Positions 1-7,620 of a stretch of 64,000 nucleotides of DNA are shown in pieces. This stretch comes from Ensifer adhaerens (GTDB lineage: Bacteria > Pseudomonadota > Alphaproteobacteria > Rhizobiales > Rhizobiaceae). The translations under genes and the position numbers were made by a program. Positions within the stretch are counted from its first letter, which is position 1, and every line of letters begins with the position of its first letter. A model generated the notes under the pieces. That model was not told the origin of the DNA and did no database searches. It saw nothing but the letters and a program-made list of their open reading frames with translations. The stretch is from assembly GCF_002007205.1 (NCBI RefSeq), contig NZ_LAZS01000010.1, positions 186,001 to 250,000 of the forward strand, written 5' to 3'.

Positions 1-1
1 C

Positions 2-1027
2 ACCAATCTCTTCGACGCGTCCGCCGGTTTCGGCGGCAAGCGCGAGTCCGGCTTCGGCCGCGAGGGCGGCCGTGAAGGCTGCTACGAATATCTGAAGCCG
101 AAGGCCTGGCTCGGTCGCAAGCTGCGGCCCGCCGTCACCGAACCGGCGCTGAAGCCCGTCGCCGGCGATTTCGCCATGCCTGATGTCGACCGCACCGCCA
201 AGCTCTTCGTCGGCGGCAAGCAGGCGCGGCCCGATGGCAACTACAACCGCAGCGTCCTTTCGCCCAAGGGCAAGGTGCTCGGCGAAGTCGGGGAGGGCAA
301 CCGCAAGGATATCCGCAACGCCGTCGTGGCAGCGCAAGCCGCATCCGCCTGGTCGTCGGCAACGACGCACAACCGCGCGCAGATCCTCTATTACATAGCC
401 GAAAACCTGAGCGGCCGCGCCGATGAGTTTGCCGACCGTATCGCCGACATGACCGGTGCGTCTGCGGGCAACGCCAAGGCGGAGGTCGAAGCCTCGATCG
501 CGCGCCTCTTCACCTATGGTGCCTGGGCCGACAAGTACGAAGGGGCCATCCACCAGCCGCCGCTTCGTGGCGTCGCGCTCGCCATACCCGAGGCGATCGG
601 TGTCGTCGGCGTGGTCTGCCCGCCGGAAGCGCCGCTTCTCGGCATGATCAGCATGGTTGCGCCGCTGATCGCCACCGGCAACCGCGTCGTCGTCGTGCCA
701 AGTGAACCGCATCCGCTGGCCGCAACCGATTTCTATACGGTGCTGGAAACCTCCGATGTCCCGGCCGGCGTCGTCAACATCGTCACCGGTTCGACAATCG
801 AACTGGCAAAGACGCTGGCAAGCCACAACGATGTAGACGCGCTCTGGGCTTTCGGTTCACCGGAGCTCTCGACGCTGGTCGAGAAGCTCTCGGTCGGCAA
901 TCTGAAGCGCACCTTTGTCGACTATGGCAAGGCGACGAACTGGCTCGATCGCGACGCGGCGGAGGGCCCGGCCTATCTGCGCCGCGCGACCGACGTCAAG
1001 AACATCTGGATCCCCTACGGCGAGTAG
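2..1027 (+). CDS. Two-domain aldehyde dehydrogenase (ALDH16-like), 5' truncated by the window edge
   Basis: The frame is open from base 2 to the TAG at 1025-1027, so the gene starts before the window. The first ~45 residues are the C-terminal end of a normal NAD(P)-dependent aldehyde dehydrogenase (glycine-rich stretch, then a CYEYLKPK-type ending). A linker then leads into a second ALDH fold of about 280 residues starting near base 176 with a KLFVGGK-type N-terminus. This second copy stops before a complete catalytic domain, and its only cysteine is in a VVCPPE context, not the nucleophile position. Two-domain ALDHs with a degenerate second half are known as the ALDH16 type. The following mutarotase and ribokinase genes suggest a role in sugar or deoxysugar breakdown. 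An internal ATG at base 176 is probably not the true start, because coding continues upstream without a stop. Confidence 0.85.
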   Translation, partial: TNLFDASAGFGGKRESGFGREGGREGCYEYLKPKAWLGRKLRPAVTEPALKPVAGDFAMPDVDRTAKLFVGGKQARPDGNYNRSVLSPKGKVLGEVGEGNRKDIRNAVVAAQAASAWSSATTHNRAQILYYIAENLSGRADEFADRIADMTGASAGNAKAEVEASIARLFTYGAWADKYEGAIHQPPLRGVALAIPEAIGVVGVVCPPEAPLLGMISMVAPLIATGNRVVVVPSEPHPLAATDFYTVLETSDVPAGVVNIVTGSTIELAKTLASHNDVDALWAFGSPELSTLVEKLSVGNLKRTFVDYGKATNWLDRDAAEGPAYLRRATDVKNIWIPYGE

Positions 1028-1153
1028 CGGATCCTCCGCGCGGGCCGGAGGGAGCCCGCTCGCGGGCACTTGCGTGGGGGGAGGCGGCTTTCCCTCTGCG
1101 CGCACGAGGGAGATTTGCGCCGGGCATGGTCACCGGTGCCGGAGGAGGAATGA

Positions 1154-1606
1154 ATGCTCAAGAATATCGATCCCGCCCTCAATGCCGACGTGCTGCACGC
1201 ACTTCGCGCCATGGGGCATGGCGACACACTGGCGATCGTCGATACGAATTTTCCAGCCGATGCCGTCGCGCGTAAATCCGTGATCGGCAAGCTGCTGCGG
1301 ATCGACAATGTGTCCGCCGCGCGGGCGATGGAGGCGGTCCTTTCCGTTCTGCCGCTGGATACCCCGTTACAACCTTCGGTCGGCCGGATGGAAGTGATGG
1401 GCGCGCCGGATGAGCTTCCGGCCGTCCAGCGGGAGGTTCAGGCTGTGGTGGACAGGGCAGAGGGCAAGTCGGCGCCGCTTTACGGCATCGAGCGTTTTGC
1501 TTTCTACGAGGAAGCGAAGAAGACCTATTGCGTCATCGTTACCGGAGAAACCCGCTTTTATGGCTGCTTCCTTCTCACCAAGGGGGTCATTCCACCCGTA
1601 GCGTGA
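1154..1606 (+). CDS. RbsD/FucU family sugar mutarotase
   Basis: A 150-residue protein of the RbsD/FucU family, which interconverts pyranose and furanose or anomeric forms of ribose or fucose in the cytoplasm and so feeds the sugar kinase. The N-terminus (LKNIDPALNADVLHALRAMGHGD) carries the conserved His at about residue 22, followed by the family Asp and the C-terminal tyrosine-rich segment around residues 115-140. The length is normal for FucU. The ATG at 1154 follows a strong GGAGGAGGA ribosome binding site. It lies 126 bp after the aldehyde dehydrogenase and about 100 bp before a ribokinase, which suggests one operon. The overall pattern fits FucU slightly better than RbsD, so fucose or ribose cannot be decided from sequence alone. 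Confidence 0.85.
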   Translation: MLKNIDPALNADVLHALRAMGHGDTLAIVDTNFPADAVARKSVIGKLLRIDNVSAARAMEAVLSVLPLDTPLQPSVGRMEVMGAPDELPAVQREVQAVVDRAEGKSAPLYGIERFAFYEEAKKTYCVIVTGETRFYGCFLLTKGVIPPVA

Positions 1607-1702
1607 CGCCTTCGGGGCGCCCGCGCCGAACCTCCCTTCAACCAACGACATTCGGTTGCGTCCATTGCGCGGCCGCAGATATTTTTTGAGGAAGTGCAGA
1701 CG

Positions 1703-2638
1703 ATGCAGGCTGGCGTTTCGATACTTGGGATCTTCGTTGCGGATACGGCTTACCTCGCACGCCGGATGCCGGCGGTCGGCGAAACAATCATCGGCAGCGG
1801 GTTCTCGGTCGGTCCCGGCGGCAAGGGGTCGAACCAGGCGGTGGCTGTCGCGCGCGCCGGCAGCCCGGTGGCCTTCATCTCGCGGCTGGGGCGAGACACA
1901 TTCGGCGACATGGCGCTGCGCACCTATGAGGACGCAGGTGTCACGACGAAAATCGTGCTGATGGACGATCTGCCGACCGGTGCCGCCTTCATCTACGTCA
2001 ACGACCAGAACGGCGAGAACGCCATCATCGTTTATCCCGGCGCTGCCGGTGCGATCGACGTCGGCGATGTCGAGGCGGCGCGCGAAACCATCGAGACGTC
2101 GCGGGTGTTCGTCACCCAGCTGGAGCAGCCGGCTGCGGCCGCCCAGCACGCGCTTGAAATCGCCCGCGCGGCCGGCGTCGTGACGGTCTTCAATCCGGCG
2201 CCGGCGGAGCCGTTTCCGGATGTGATCTATCCGCTGTCGGACTATATCGTGCCGAACGAGACCGAGGCTGCGGCCATCGTCGACTTCGCGCTCAATTCGG
2301 TCGACGACGCGCGGCGTGCCGGGGATGTGCTTCTTGCCAAGGGAGCGGGGGCCGCGCTGATCACGCTTGGCGCGCGCGGCGTGCTCTATCACAATCACGA
2401 CCAGTCCGTGCTGGTGCCGGCAATGGCGCCGGGACCGGTAATCGATACGACCGGGGCAGGGGACGCCTTTGTCGGGGGATTTTCTGCAGCGCTGGCGCGG
2501 GGCCTTGCGCCTGTCGAGGCGGTGCGCTTCGGCTGCGCGACGGCCGGCATTGCGGTGACGCGCCGCGGCACAGCGCCTGCCATGCCGACGCTTGCGGAGA
2601 TCGAAGCGTTTCTGGCGAAGAGCAAAGCCGCCCGCTGA
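1703..2638 (+). CDS. rbsK: Ribokinase (PfkB family carbohydrate kinase)
   Basis: A cytoplasmic PfkB-family kinase of about 311 residues that phosphorylates ribose or a related sugar at C5 using ATP. The substrate-binding signature GPGGKGSNQA is near residue 35, and the C-terminal signature DTTGAGDAF with the catalytic aspartate is near residue 250. Two in-frame starts exist: GTG at 1694 sits almost on top of the GAGGA ribosome binding site (1688-1692), so ATG at 1703 with about 10 bases of spacing is preferred. The gene follows the mutarotase in the same direction and is the last gene of this operon; the next gene runs convergently. The exact sugar is not certain because PfkB kinases accept several pentoses and nucleosides. 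Confidence 0.85.
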   Translation: MQAGVSILGIFVADTAYLARRMPAVGETIIGSGFSVGPGGKGSNQAVAVARAGSPVAFISRLGRDTFGDMALRTYEDAGVTTKIVLMDDLPTGAAFIYVNDQNGENAIIVYPGAAGAIDVGDVEAARETIETSRVFVTQLEQPAAAAQHALEIARAAGVVTVFNPAPAEPFPDVIYPLSDYIVPNETEAAAIVDFALNSVDDARRAGDVLLAKGAGAALITLGARGVLYHNHDQSVLVPAMAPGPVIDTTGAGDAFVGGFSAALARGLAPVEAVRFGCATAGIAVTRRGTAPAMPTLAEIEAFLAKSKAAR

Positions 2639-2663
2639 TCGCGGACGGCCTTGAGAATTTGGC

Positions 2664-3170
2664 TTACTTCTGCTCGGCGCGTGCGGCGGCGAGGAAGGCG
2701 AGCTTCGCCGGCATTTCCAGGTGCTTGGAGAGTGCCACGCGCTCCGGCGTGTAGTGGTGCTCGACGTCGAGGCAGTTGACCGTGCCGAGCAGTTCGCCGC
2801 CGACCACAACCGGGATGTTGGCGACCGAGCCGCAGCCGAGCGACCAGATGGTTTCGTGGTCGCCGAAGACCTTGGAGATGTCGACGATGGTGTTGGCGAC
2901 GAAGGTCTGGTGCGCCTTGTGCACGATGTCGAACCAGCTGTCGTAGCGGATCGGCTTGGTGCCGGAGGTCGGGTATTCCTCGGGGTGCGAGGTGTAGCCG
3001 CGGCGGGCGACTTCGTTGACCATGTCGACCGTCATGATGGTGAAGAGCTTGGCGCCGATGACCTGGCGGCAAAGCGTCTGCAATGCGGTCCATACCGCAT
3101 CGGCATCGGTGGTCTTGGCAATCGCCGCGTCGAATTCCGCCAGCGCGGCAGCGATCTGTTCACTGTTCAT
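2664..3170 (-). CDS. Single-domain GAF protein
   Basis: A 168-residue protein made almost entirely of one GAF domain (about residues 15-160), the small-molecule-binding fold found in many sensors. No kinase, cyclase or DNA-binding output domain is attached. The domain contains a TIMTVD strand, a YDSWFDIVHKAHQTF helix region and an IPVVVGGELLGTVNCLD strand pair. It is last in line after the dppBCDF-like genes, separated from the final ATPase gene by 75 bp holding a small hairpin, and is probably co-transcribed with the transporter. It may bind a product of the imported compound or act as an enzyme of the free-methionine-sulfoxide-reductase type, but the paired cysteines expected for such a reductase are not evident. 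Function unknown. Confidence 0.75.
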   Translation of the reverse strand: MNSEQIAAALAEFDAAIAKTTDADAVWTALQTLCRQVIGAKLFTIMTVDMVNEVARRGYTSHPEEYPTSGTKPIRYDSWFDIVHKAHQTFVANTIVDISKVFGDHETIWSLGCGSVANIPVVVGGELLGTVNCLDVEHHYTPERVALSKHLEMPAKLAFLAAARAEQK

Positions 3171-3207
3171 GCTATGTCCTTGGGGTTACGCGATATTTTA
3201 GCGCGGG

Positions 3208-3231
3208 ACGCGGGCAAAAATCCGCCCGCGT
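3208..3231 (-). terminator. Intercistronic hairpin between dppF-like and GAF genes
   Basis: A perfect 8-bp inverted repeat (ACGCGGGC / GCCCGCGT) with an 8-base loop lies between the ATPase gene and the GAF gene. The downstream side on the minus strand is T-poor, so it is more likely a partial terminator or RNA-stability element than a full stop. Confidence 0.4.
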
Positions 3232-3244
3232 TTCCTGTCCCGAG

Positions 3245-3985
3245 CTAGTTGGCATGCGCGGCGCTGATCTGCATCAGCTCGCGCGAATAGGGATCCTTGA
3301 GGTCGCCGCGCTTCAAATCGGCGACGTCGCCCACTTCGACGATGCGGCCCTGCCGCATGACGGCGAGGCGATCGCAGAGGAAGGAAACGACGGCCAGATT
3401 GTGCGTGACCATCAGGAAGGTGAGGTTCTGCTCGCGCCTGAGGCGCTTCAACAGGTTGAGGATTTCGGCCTGGACCGAGACGTCGAGTGCCGAGGTCGGC
3501 TCGTCGAGCAAGAGTACTTTCGGCTTCAGCATCAGCGCGCGGGCAATGGCGACGCGCTGGCGCTGGCCGCCCGAAAGCTGGTGCGGGAAGCGAAAACGGA
3601 ACTTGCGATCGAGGCCGACCGAGGTCATGACCTCCTCGATGCGGGCGTTGCGGTCGCCGATGCCGTGGATCGTCAGCGCTTCGCCGAGCGTCGCGTCGAC
3701 CGTCTTGCGCGGGTGCAGAGAGCCGTAGGGGTCCTGGAACACCATCTGGCATTGGCGCGAAAAGGCCCGGTCGATGCCGTGGCCGCGTGGCCAGCCGAGC
3801 ACGGTGATTTCGCCGGTCCATTCCGGCGCGAGACCGGCGATCGCCTTCAGCACGGTCGATTTTCCCGAGCCGCTTTCGCCGACAAGCGCAAAGCTCTCGC
3901 CGTCGGCGATGTCGAGATTGACGTCGTGGGTGATCTGCACGTCACCATAGGAAATGTCGAGGTTCTTGAGAGAAAGCGCGGTCAT
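3245..3985 (-). CDS. Peptide/nickel-type ABC transporter ATPase (DppF-like)
   Basis: One of the two ATPases of a family-5 (Dpp/Opp) ABC importer; it hydrolyses ATP on the cytoplasmic face of the permease pair. Walker A GESGSGKST is near residue 36, the signature [15 protein letters not shown] near 150, and Walker B LLLDEPTSALD just after. The ATG at 3985 overlaps the stop of the preceding ATPase gene by four bases (ATGA); an in-frame start at 3997 exists but would overlap by 16. At about 246 residues it is shorter than typical DppF (~320) and lacks most of the C-terminal oligopeptide-transporter extension. Gene order dppB-C-D-F on the minus strand is canonical. Substrate is probably a peptide, opine or similar small compound. 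Confidence 0.9.
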   Translation of the reverse strand: MTALSLKNLDISYGDVQITHDVNLDIADGESFALVGESGSGKSTVLKAIAGLAPEWTGEITVLGWPRGHGIDRAFSRQCQMVFQDPYGSLHPRKTVDATLGEALTIHGIGDRNARIEEVMTSVGLDRKFRFRFPHQLSGGQRQRVAIARALMLKPKVLLLDEPTSALDVSVQAEILNLLKRLRREQNLTFLMVTHNLAVVSFLCDRLAVMRQGRIVEVGDVADLKRGDLKDPYSRELMQISAAHAN

Positions 3986-4815
3986 GCCTTGGCCCATGCG
4001 CTGCGGTCGAGCACCGGCAGCTCGTCCCGTGTTTCATCGAGGCGCGGGATCGAGGCGATCAGCCCGCGTGTATACGGGTGTTTCGCCGCCATTAGTTCGC
4101 CGGCCTTGCACTCCTCGACCACCTCGCCGGTGTTCATCACGAGGATGCGGTCGCAATAGCTGGAGACGAGGTTCAGGTCGTGGCTGATGAAGATCAGCCC
4201 CATGCCCTTGCGCTTCACCAGTTCGTCGATGATGTCGAGCACCTGGGCCTGGACGGAGACGTCGAGCGCCGAGGTCGGTTCGTCGGCGATCAGAAGGTCC
4301 GGCTCGGGGATCAACATCATCGCGATCATCACGCGCTGGCCCATGCCGCCCGAGACCTCGTGCGGATAGAGCTTGGCGACGCGTTCCGGATCTGCAATGC
4401 GCACCGATTCCAGCATCGTAAGCACGCGAGCGTTGACCTCGCGGCGCGGCAGCTTCTGGTGCGTCAGCAACGCTTCGGCGATCTGCTCGCCGATGGTCAT
4501 GACCGGGTTCAGCGAGAACTTCGGGTCCTGCATCACCATGGAGATGCGAGCACCGCGGATGGCGCGCATCTGCCGCTCGGACTGCTTCAGGAGGTCGACG
4601 CCGTCGAAAACGAGCTTGTCGGCGGTGACCCGGCCCGGTGCCCGGATGAGCTGCAGGATCGATCGGCCGGTCATCGACTTGCCCGAGCCGCTCTCGCCGA
4701 CGATGCCGAGGCGTTCGCGGCCAAGCGTGAAGGAGATGCCACGCACGACTTCGAGGTCGCCGCGGGGCGTCGGGAAGGTGACGCGCAGGTTTTCGACTTC
4801 GAGAAGATTGCTCAT
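3982..4815 (-). CDS. Peptide/nickel-type ABC transporter ATPase (DppD-like)
   Basis: The second ATPase of the importer, 277 residues. Walker A GESGSGKSM begins near residue 40, the signature VSGGMGQRVMIAMML near 155, and Walker B LLIADEPTSALD near 175. The GGMGQR form of the signature is common in DppD-type subunits. The start codon overlaps the stop of the DppC-like gene by one base (TGATG), showing translational coupling. It works with the DppF-like ATPase, two permeases and the binding protein encoded divergently at 7621. The C-terminal region ends soon after the PYTRGL motif, again a compact version of the family. Confidence 0.9.
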   Translation of the reverse strand: MSNLLEVENLRVTFPTPRGDLEVVRGISFTLGRERLGIVGESGSGKSMTGRSILQLIRAPGRVTADKLVFDGVDLLKQSERQMRAIRGARISMVMQDPKFSLNPVMTIGEQIAEALLTHQKLPRREVNARVLTMLESVRIADPERVAKLYPHEVSGGMGQRVMIAMMLIPEPDLLIADEPTSALDVSVQAQVLDIIDELVKRKGMGLIFISHDLNLVSSYCDRILVMNTGEVVEECKAGELMAAKHPYTRGLIASIPRLDETRDELPVLDRSAWAKA

Positions 4816-5720
4816 CAGCGCTGCTCCCCGCTTTTCGGATCGAGAACATCACGCAGGCCGTCGCCGAGGAAGCAGAAGCCGAGGCTGACGAGAATGATGG
4901 CAAAGCCCGGCATGGTCGCAACCCACCACTGGTCGAGAATGAACGAGCGGCCGCGCGAGATCATCGCACCCCATTCGGGCAGCGGCGGCTGGGCGCCGAG
5001 GCCGATGAAGCCGAGGCCGGCGGCGGTCAGGATGATGCCGGCCATGTCGAGCGTGACGCGGACGATCATCGAGGAGGTGCAGAGCGGCAGCACGTGGCCG
5101 AGATTGACGCGCAGGCTGGAAGCGCCGAGCAGGCGAACCGCCGAGATGAACTCCGAGTTCTTGAAGGTGAGCGTTTCGGCACGCGCCACCCGGGCGTATC
5201 CGGGCCAGGAGGTAATCGCGATCGCGATGATCGCGTTTTCGATGCCGGGGCCGAGGGCGGCGACGAAGGCGAGCGCCAGGATCAGCTTCGGCAGCGACAG
5301 GAAGATGTCGGTGATGCCCATCAGGATACGATCGACCCAGCCGCCGAAATAGCCGGCGGCAACGCCGATGACGAGACCGGCGGGTGCTGCGAGCACGGCG
5401 ACCAGCGTGACGATCGCCAGCGTAATGCGTGAACCGTAGACGACGCGAGACCAGATGTCGCGGCCGAGTTCGTCGGTTCCCATCCAGTGGGCGACGCTCG
5501 GTGGCAGCAGGCGCTCGCCGAGCGACTGGCGCAGCGGATCATGGGTGGCGAGCCACGGGGCGAAGAGCGCGGTCAGCACCAAGACGAGGATGATCACGGC
5601 GCCGACGACGGCGAGCGGATTGCGCATCAGAGCGCCGAAGATGCGATAGAAGCGGCCGAGGCGCGCCTGCATCGGCGAGGCGGGGCTGTCGTCGATCAGC
5701 CAGTCGCGAAATGTGGTCAT
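4815..5720 (-). CDS. Peptide/nickel-type ABC transporter permease (DppC-like)
   Basis: Inner-membrane permease of 301 residues of the DppC type. One membrane segment lies near residues 35-60 (AVVGAVIILVLVLTALFAPWLA), followed by the MGTDELGRDIWSRVVYGSR periplasmic motif typical of DppC/OppC, then about five more membrane segments. The cytoplasmic EAA loop that contacts the ATPases is visible around VRLLGASSLRVNLGHVLP. It pairs with the DppB-like permease encoded 12 bp upstream to form the channel. Confidence 0.9.
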   Translation of the reverse strand: MTTFRDWLIDDSPASPMQARLGRFYRIFGALMRNPLAVVGAVIILVLVLTALFAPWLATHDPLRQSLGERLLPPSVAHWMGTDELGRDIWSRVVYGSRITLAIVTLVAVLAAPAGLVIGVAAGYFGGWVDRILMGITDIFLSLPKLILALAFVAALGPGIENAIIAIAITSWPGYARVARAETLTFKNSEFISAVRLLGASSLRVNLGHVLPLCTSSMIVRVTLDMAGIILTAAGLGFIGLGAQPPLPEWGAMISRGRSFILDQWWVATMPGFAIILVSLGFCFLGDGLRDVLDPKSGEQR

Positions 5721-5732
5721 GTCCGCCTCCTC

Positions 5733-6806
5733 TTAGCGTGCACGCGGATCGAGCACGCGATAGAGCACGTCCGAAATCTTGTTGATGCCGATGAAGACCG
5801 CGCCGATGACGAGGGTCGAGCCGAGCACGGCCGCCATATCGGCGTTGAGCAGGGCGACGGTCAGGTAGTTGCCGATGCCGGGCCAGGAGAAGATCGTCTC
5901 GATCATGACAGAGCCTTCGAGCAGTCCGGCATAGGAAAGTCCAATGACGGTGATCAGCGGCACGCGGATCGGCCGGAAGGCATGGCGCCAGATGACGAGG
6001 CGCTCCGGCACGCCTTTGACGCGCGCGGTGGTGACATATTCCTGGCTCAGCTGGTCGAGCATGAAGGACCGCGTCATGCGAGCGATATAGGCAAGCGAGA
6101 AGAAGCCGAGGCAGGAGGCCGGCAGGATCAGGTGCCAGACGGCGTTGCGGAAGATCTCCCATTCGCCGGCGATGATGCTGTCGACGAGGATCAGGCCGGT
6201 GACCGGCGAGACCATGCCGTCATAGAAGATATCGACGCGGCCGGGGCCGCCGACCCAATTCAGCCGCGCATAGAAGATCGCGAGGCCGACGAGACCGAGC
6301 CAGAAGGCCGGCACCGAATAGCCGAGCAGGCCGATGACGCGGATGCCCTGGTCGAGCCACGAGCCGCGGCGGGCGGCGGCGAAAACGCCGAGCGGCACGC
6401 CGATCAGCACGCCCAAGATGATGCCGAGCGTCGCCATTTCGAGCGTCGCCGGGAAGACGCGGGCGAGATCCTCGATAACCGGCTTACCCGTCGAAACCGA
6501 GGTGCCGAAATTGCCGGTGGCGACGTCGCCGACGTAGCTGACGAACTGGGTGATCAGCGGCTGGTCGAGGCCCATCTCCTGGCGGACCCGCTCATAGACG
6601 GCGACCGGCGCTCGGTCCCCGACGACGGCCAGAACCGGATCGATCGGCACGATGCGGCCGATGAAGAAGGTGATGGCGAGCAGGCCGAGGAAGGTCACCG
6701 CAAGCGTGATCAAGAAGCCTGCCAATGACGTGAGACGCTGCCGGTTTCGGCTTGGTCTGGCGGCGCGGCGCGCCGGCGCTGCTGCGGTCGTGCTGTCGTT
6801 TGCCAC
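5733..6806 (-). CDS. Peptide/nickel-type ABC transporter permease (DppB-like)
   Basis: First gene of the minus-strand transporter operon: a 357-residue permease of the DppB type with a first membrane helix near residues 30-50, the conserved DPVLAVVGDRAPVAVYERVR periplasmic loop and several later helices. The VKGVPERLVIWRHAFRPI stretch is the EAA loop. The N-terminal ~25 residues are Ala/Arg-rich and cytoplasmic, longer than usual. A promoter-like pair (TTGATT, 16 bases, TATACT) lies just upstream on the minus strand in the region shared with the divergent regulator gene. Confidence 0.9.
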   Translation of the reverse strand: MANDSTTAAAPARRAARPSRNRQRLTSLAGFLITLAVTFLGLLAITFFIGRIVPIDPVLAVVGDRAPVAVYERVRQEMGLDQPLITQFVSYVGDVATGNFGTSVSTGKPVIEDLARVFPATLEMATLGIILGVLIGVPLGVFAAARRGSWLDQGIRVIGLLGYSVPAFWLGLVGLAIFYARLNWVGGPGRVDIFYDGMVSPVTGLILVDSIIAGEWEIFRNAVWHLILPASCLGFFSLAYIARMTRSFMLDQLSQEYVTTARVKGVPERLVIWRHAFRPIRVPLITVIGLSYAGLLEGSVMIETIFSWPGIGNYLTVALLNADMAAVLGSTLVIGAVFIGINKISDVLYRVLDPRAR

Positions 6807-6868
6807 GTGGCGTCACCATCCCTCTTCGCTTGCGGTCTCACCTGTCGATACCGCAAAAATTCGCTTGG

Positions 6869-6896
6869 AGTATATAAATAAGTTTGCTTAAATCAA
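6869..6896 (-). promoter_or_regulatory. Predicted promoter of the dppBCDF-like operon
   Basis: Reading the minus strand, TTGATT (6896-6891) and TATACT (6874-6869) are separated by 16 bases and lie about 60 bases before the DppB-like start. The whole 130-bp divergent region is AT-rich compared with its surroundings. The divergently encoded XRE-cupin regulator is the obvious candidate to bind here. Confidence 0.5.
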
Positions 6897-6935
6897 AAAA
6901 ATTTTACTGAGGCGGAAACGGGAGGAACTACCGCT

Positions 6936-7616
6936 GTGAGCGATCCGTCTGAGGAAACGGAGGCCGCTTCGGGCAAGTCCGGGGCAGGGCAGCCAAAGGT
7001 GGGTGCGCTGGTGCGCGCGCGCCGGCGACAGATGCATATGACGCTGCAGGCATTGAGCGATGCGGCCGGCGTCTCGGTCGGCTACTTGAGCCAGATCGAG
7101 CGCGATCTTGCCATGCCATCGCTCGGCACGTTGGCGCAGATCGCTCAAGGGCTCGGCGCGGAACTGAACCATTTCATCCTGGCGCCGGCGATCGACACCG
7201 GTCTTTCACGCGCCGAAGGGCGCATGGTGTTTTCGGTCGGCGGTTCGCCGGTTTCCTATGAGCGCATCGGCGCGGATTTTGCCGGCAACCAGCTTTCGAG
7301 CTTCGTCATCACCATTCCGCCGGGGCACCGTTCGGAGGTCTTCAGCCATGAGGGCGAAGAGCTCGTCTACATGCTCGAGGGAGAGATTCTGTTCGGGCTC
7401 GATGGCGATGACACGATGCTTTCGCCAGGGGACGGCCTGCACTTTCGCGGCATCCAGCCGCACTACTGGTGGAACAAGACCGCCGCACCCGTGCGGCTGA
7501 TCTGGACCGGCACGCTGCCGCTCTTCCGACTGCGCGCATCCCAATCCAACGAGACCGGGGCGCCGCAATCGGCGCTGAAGCCGGCACCGACAAAAACCAA
7601 GCCTCATCGAAAATAG
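6936..7616 (+). CDS. XRE-family transcriptional regulator with cupin sensor domain
   Basis: A 226-residue regulator with an N-terminal helix-turn-helix (about residues 25-80, VGALVRARRRQM then VSVGYLSQIERDLAMPSLGTL) and a C-terminal cupin domain (about residues 120-190, with GHRSEVFSHEGEELVYMLEGE and HYWWNKT). This architecture is common for regulators of amino-acid, peptide and polyamine uptake and catabolism, where the cupin senses the ligand. A GTG start at 6936 follows a GGGAGGAA ribosome binding site. It sits between the divergent transporter operon and the binding-protein gene, which begins five bases after its stop, so it is co-transcribed with the binding protein and likely controls both directions. 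The last ~25 residues are low-complexity and Lys/Pro-rich. Confidence 0.88.
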   Translation: MSDPSEETEAASGKSGAGQPKVGALVRARRRQMHMTLQALSDAAGVSVGYLSQIERDLAMPSLGTLAQIAQGLGAELNHFILAPAIDTGLSRAEGRMVFSVGGSPVSYERIGADFAGNQLSSFVITIPPGHRSEVFSHEGEELVYMLEGEILFGLDGDDTMLSPGDGLHFRGIQPHYWWNKTAAPVRLIWTGTLPLFRLRASQSNETGAPQSALKPAPTKTKPHRK

Positions 7617-7620
7617 GAGA

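Noticed and set aside
1367-2809. A 480-codon minus-strand open frame opposite rbsK and the mutarotase
   Set aside because: It crosses three real genes in antisense and has no conserved motifs.
5487-6728. A 413-codon plus-strand open frame opposite dppB/dppC-like genes
   Set aside because: Antisense to well-supported permeases; high Asp/Glu/Ala/Arg content with no family signature.
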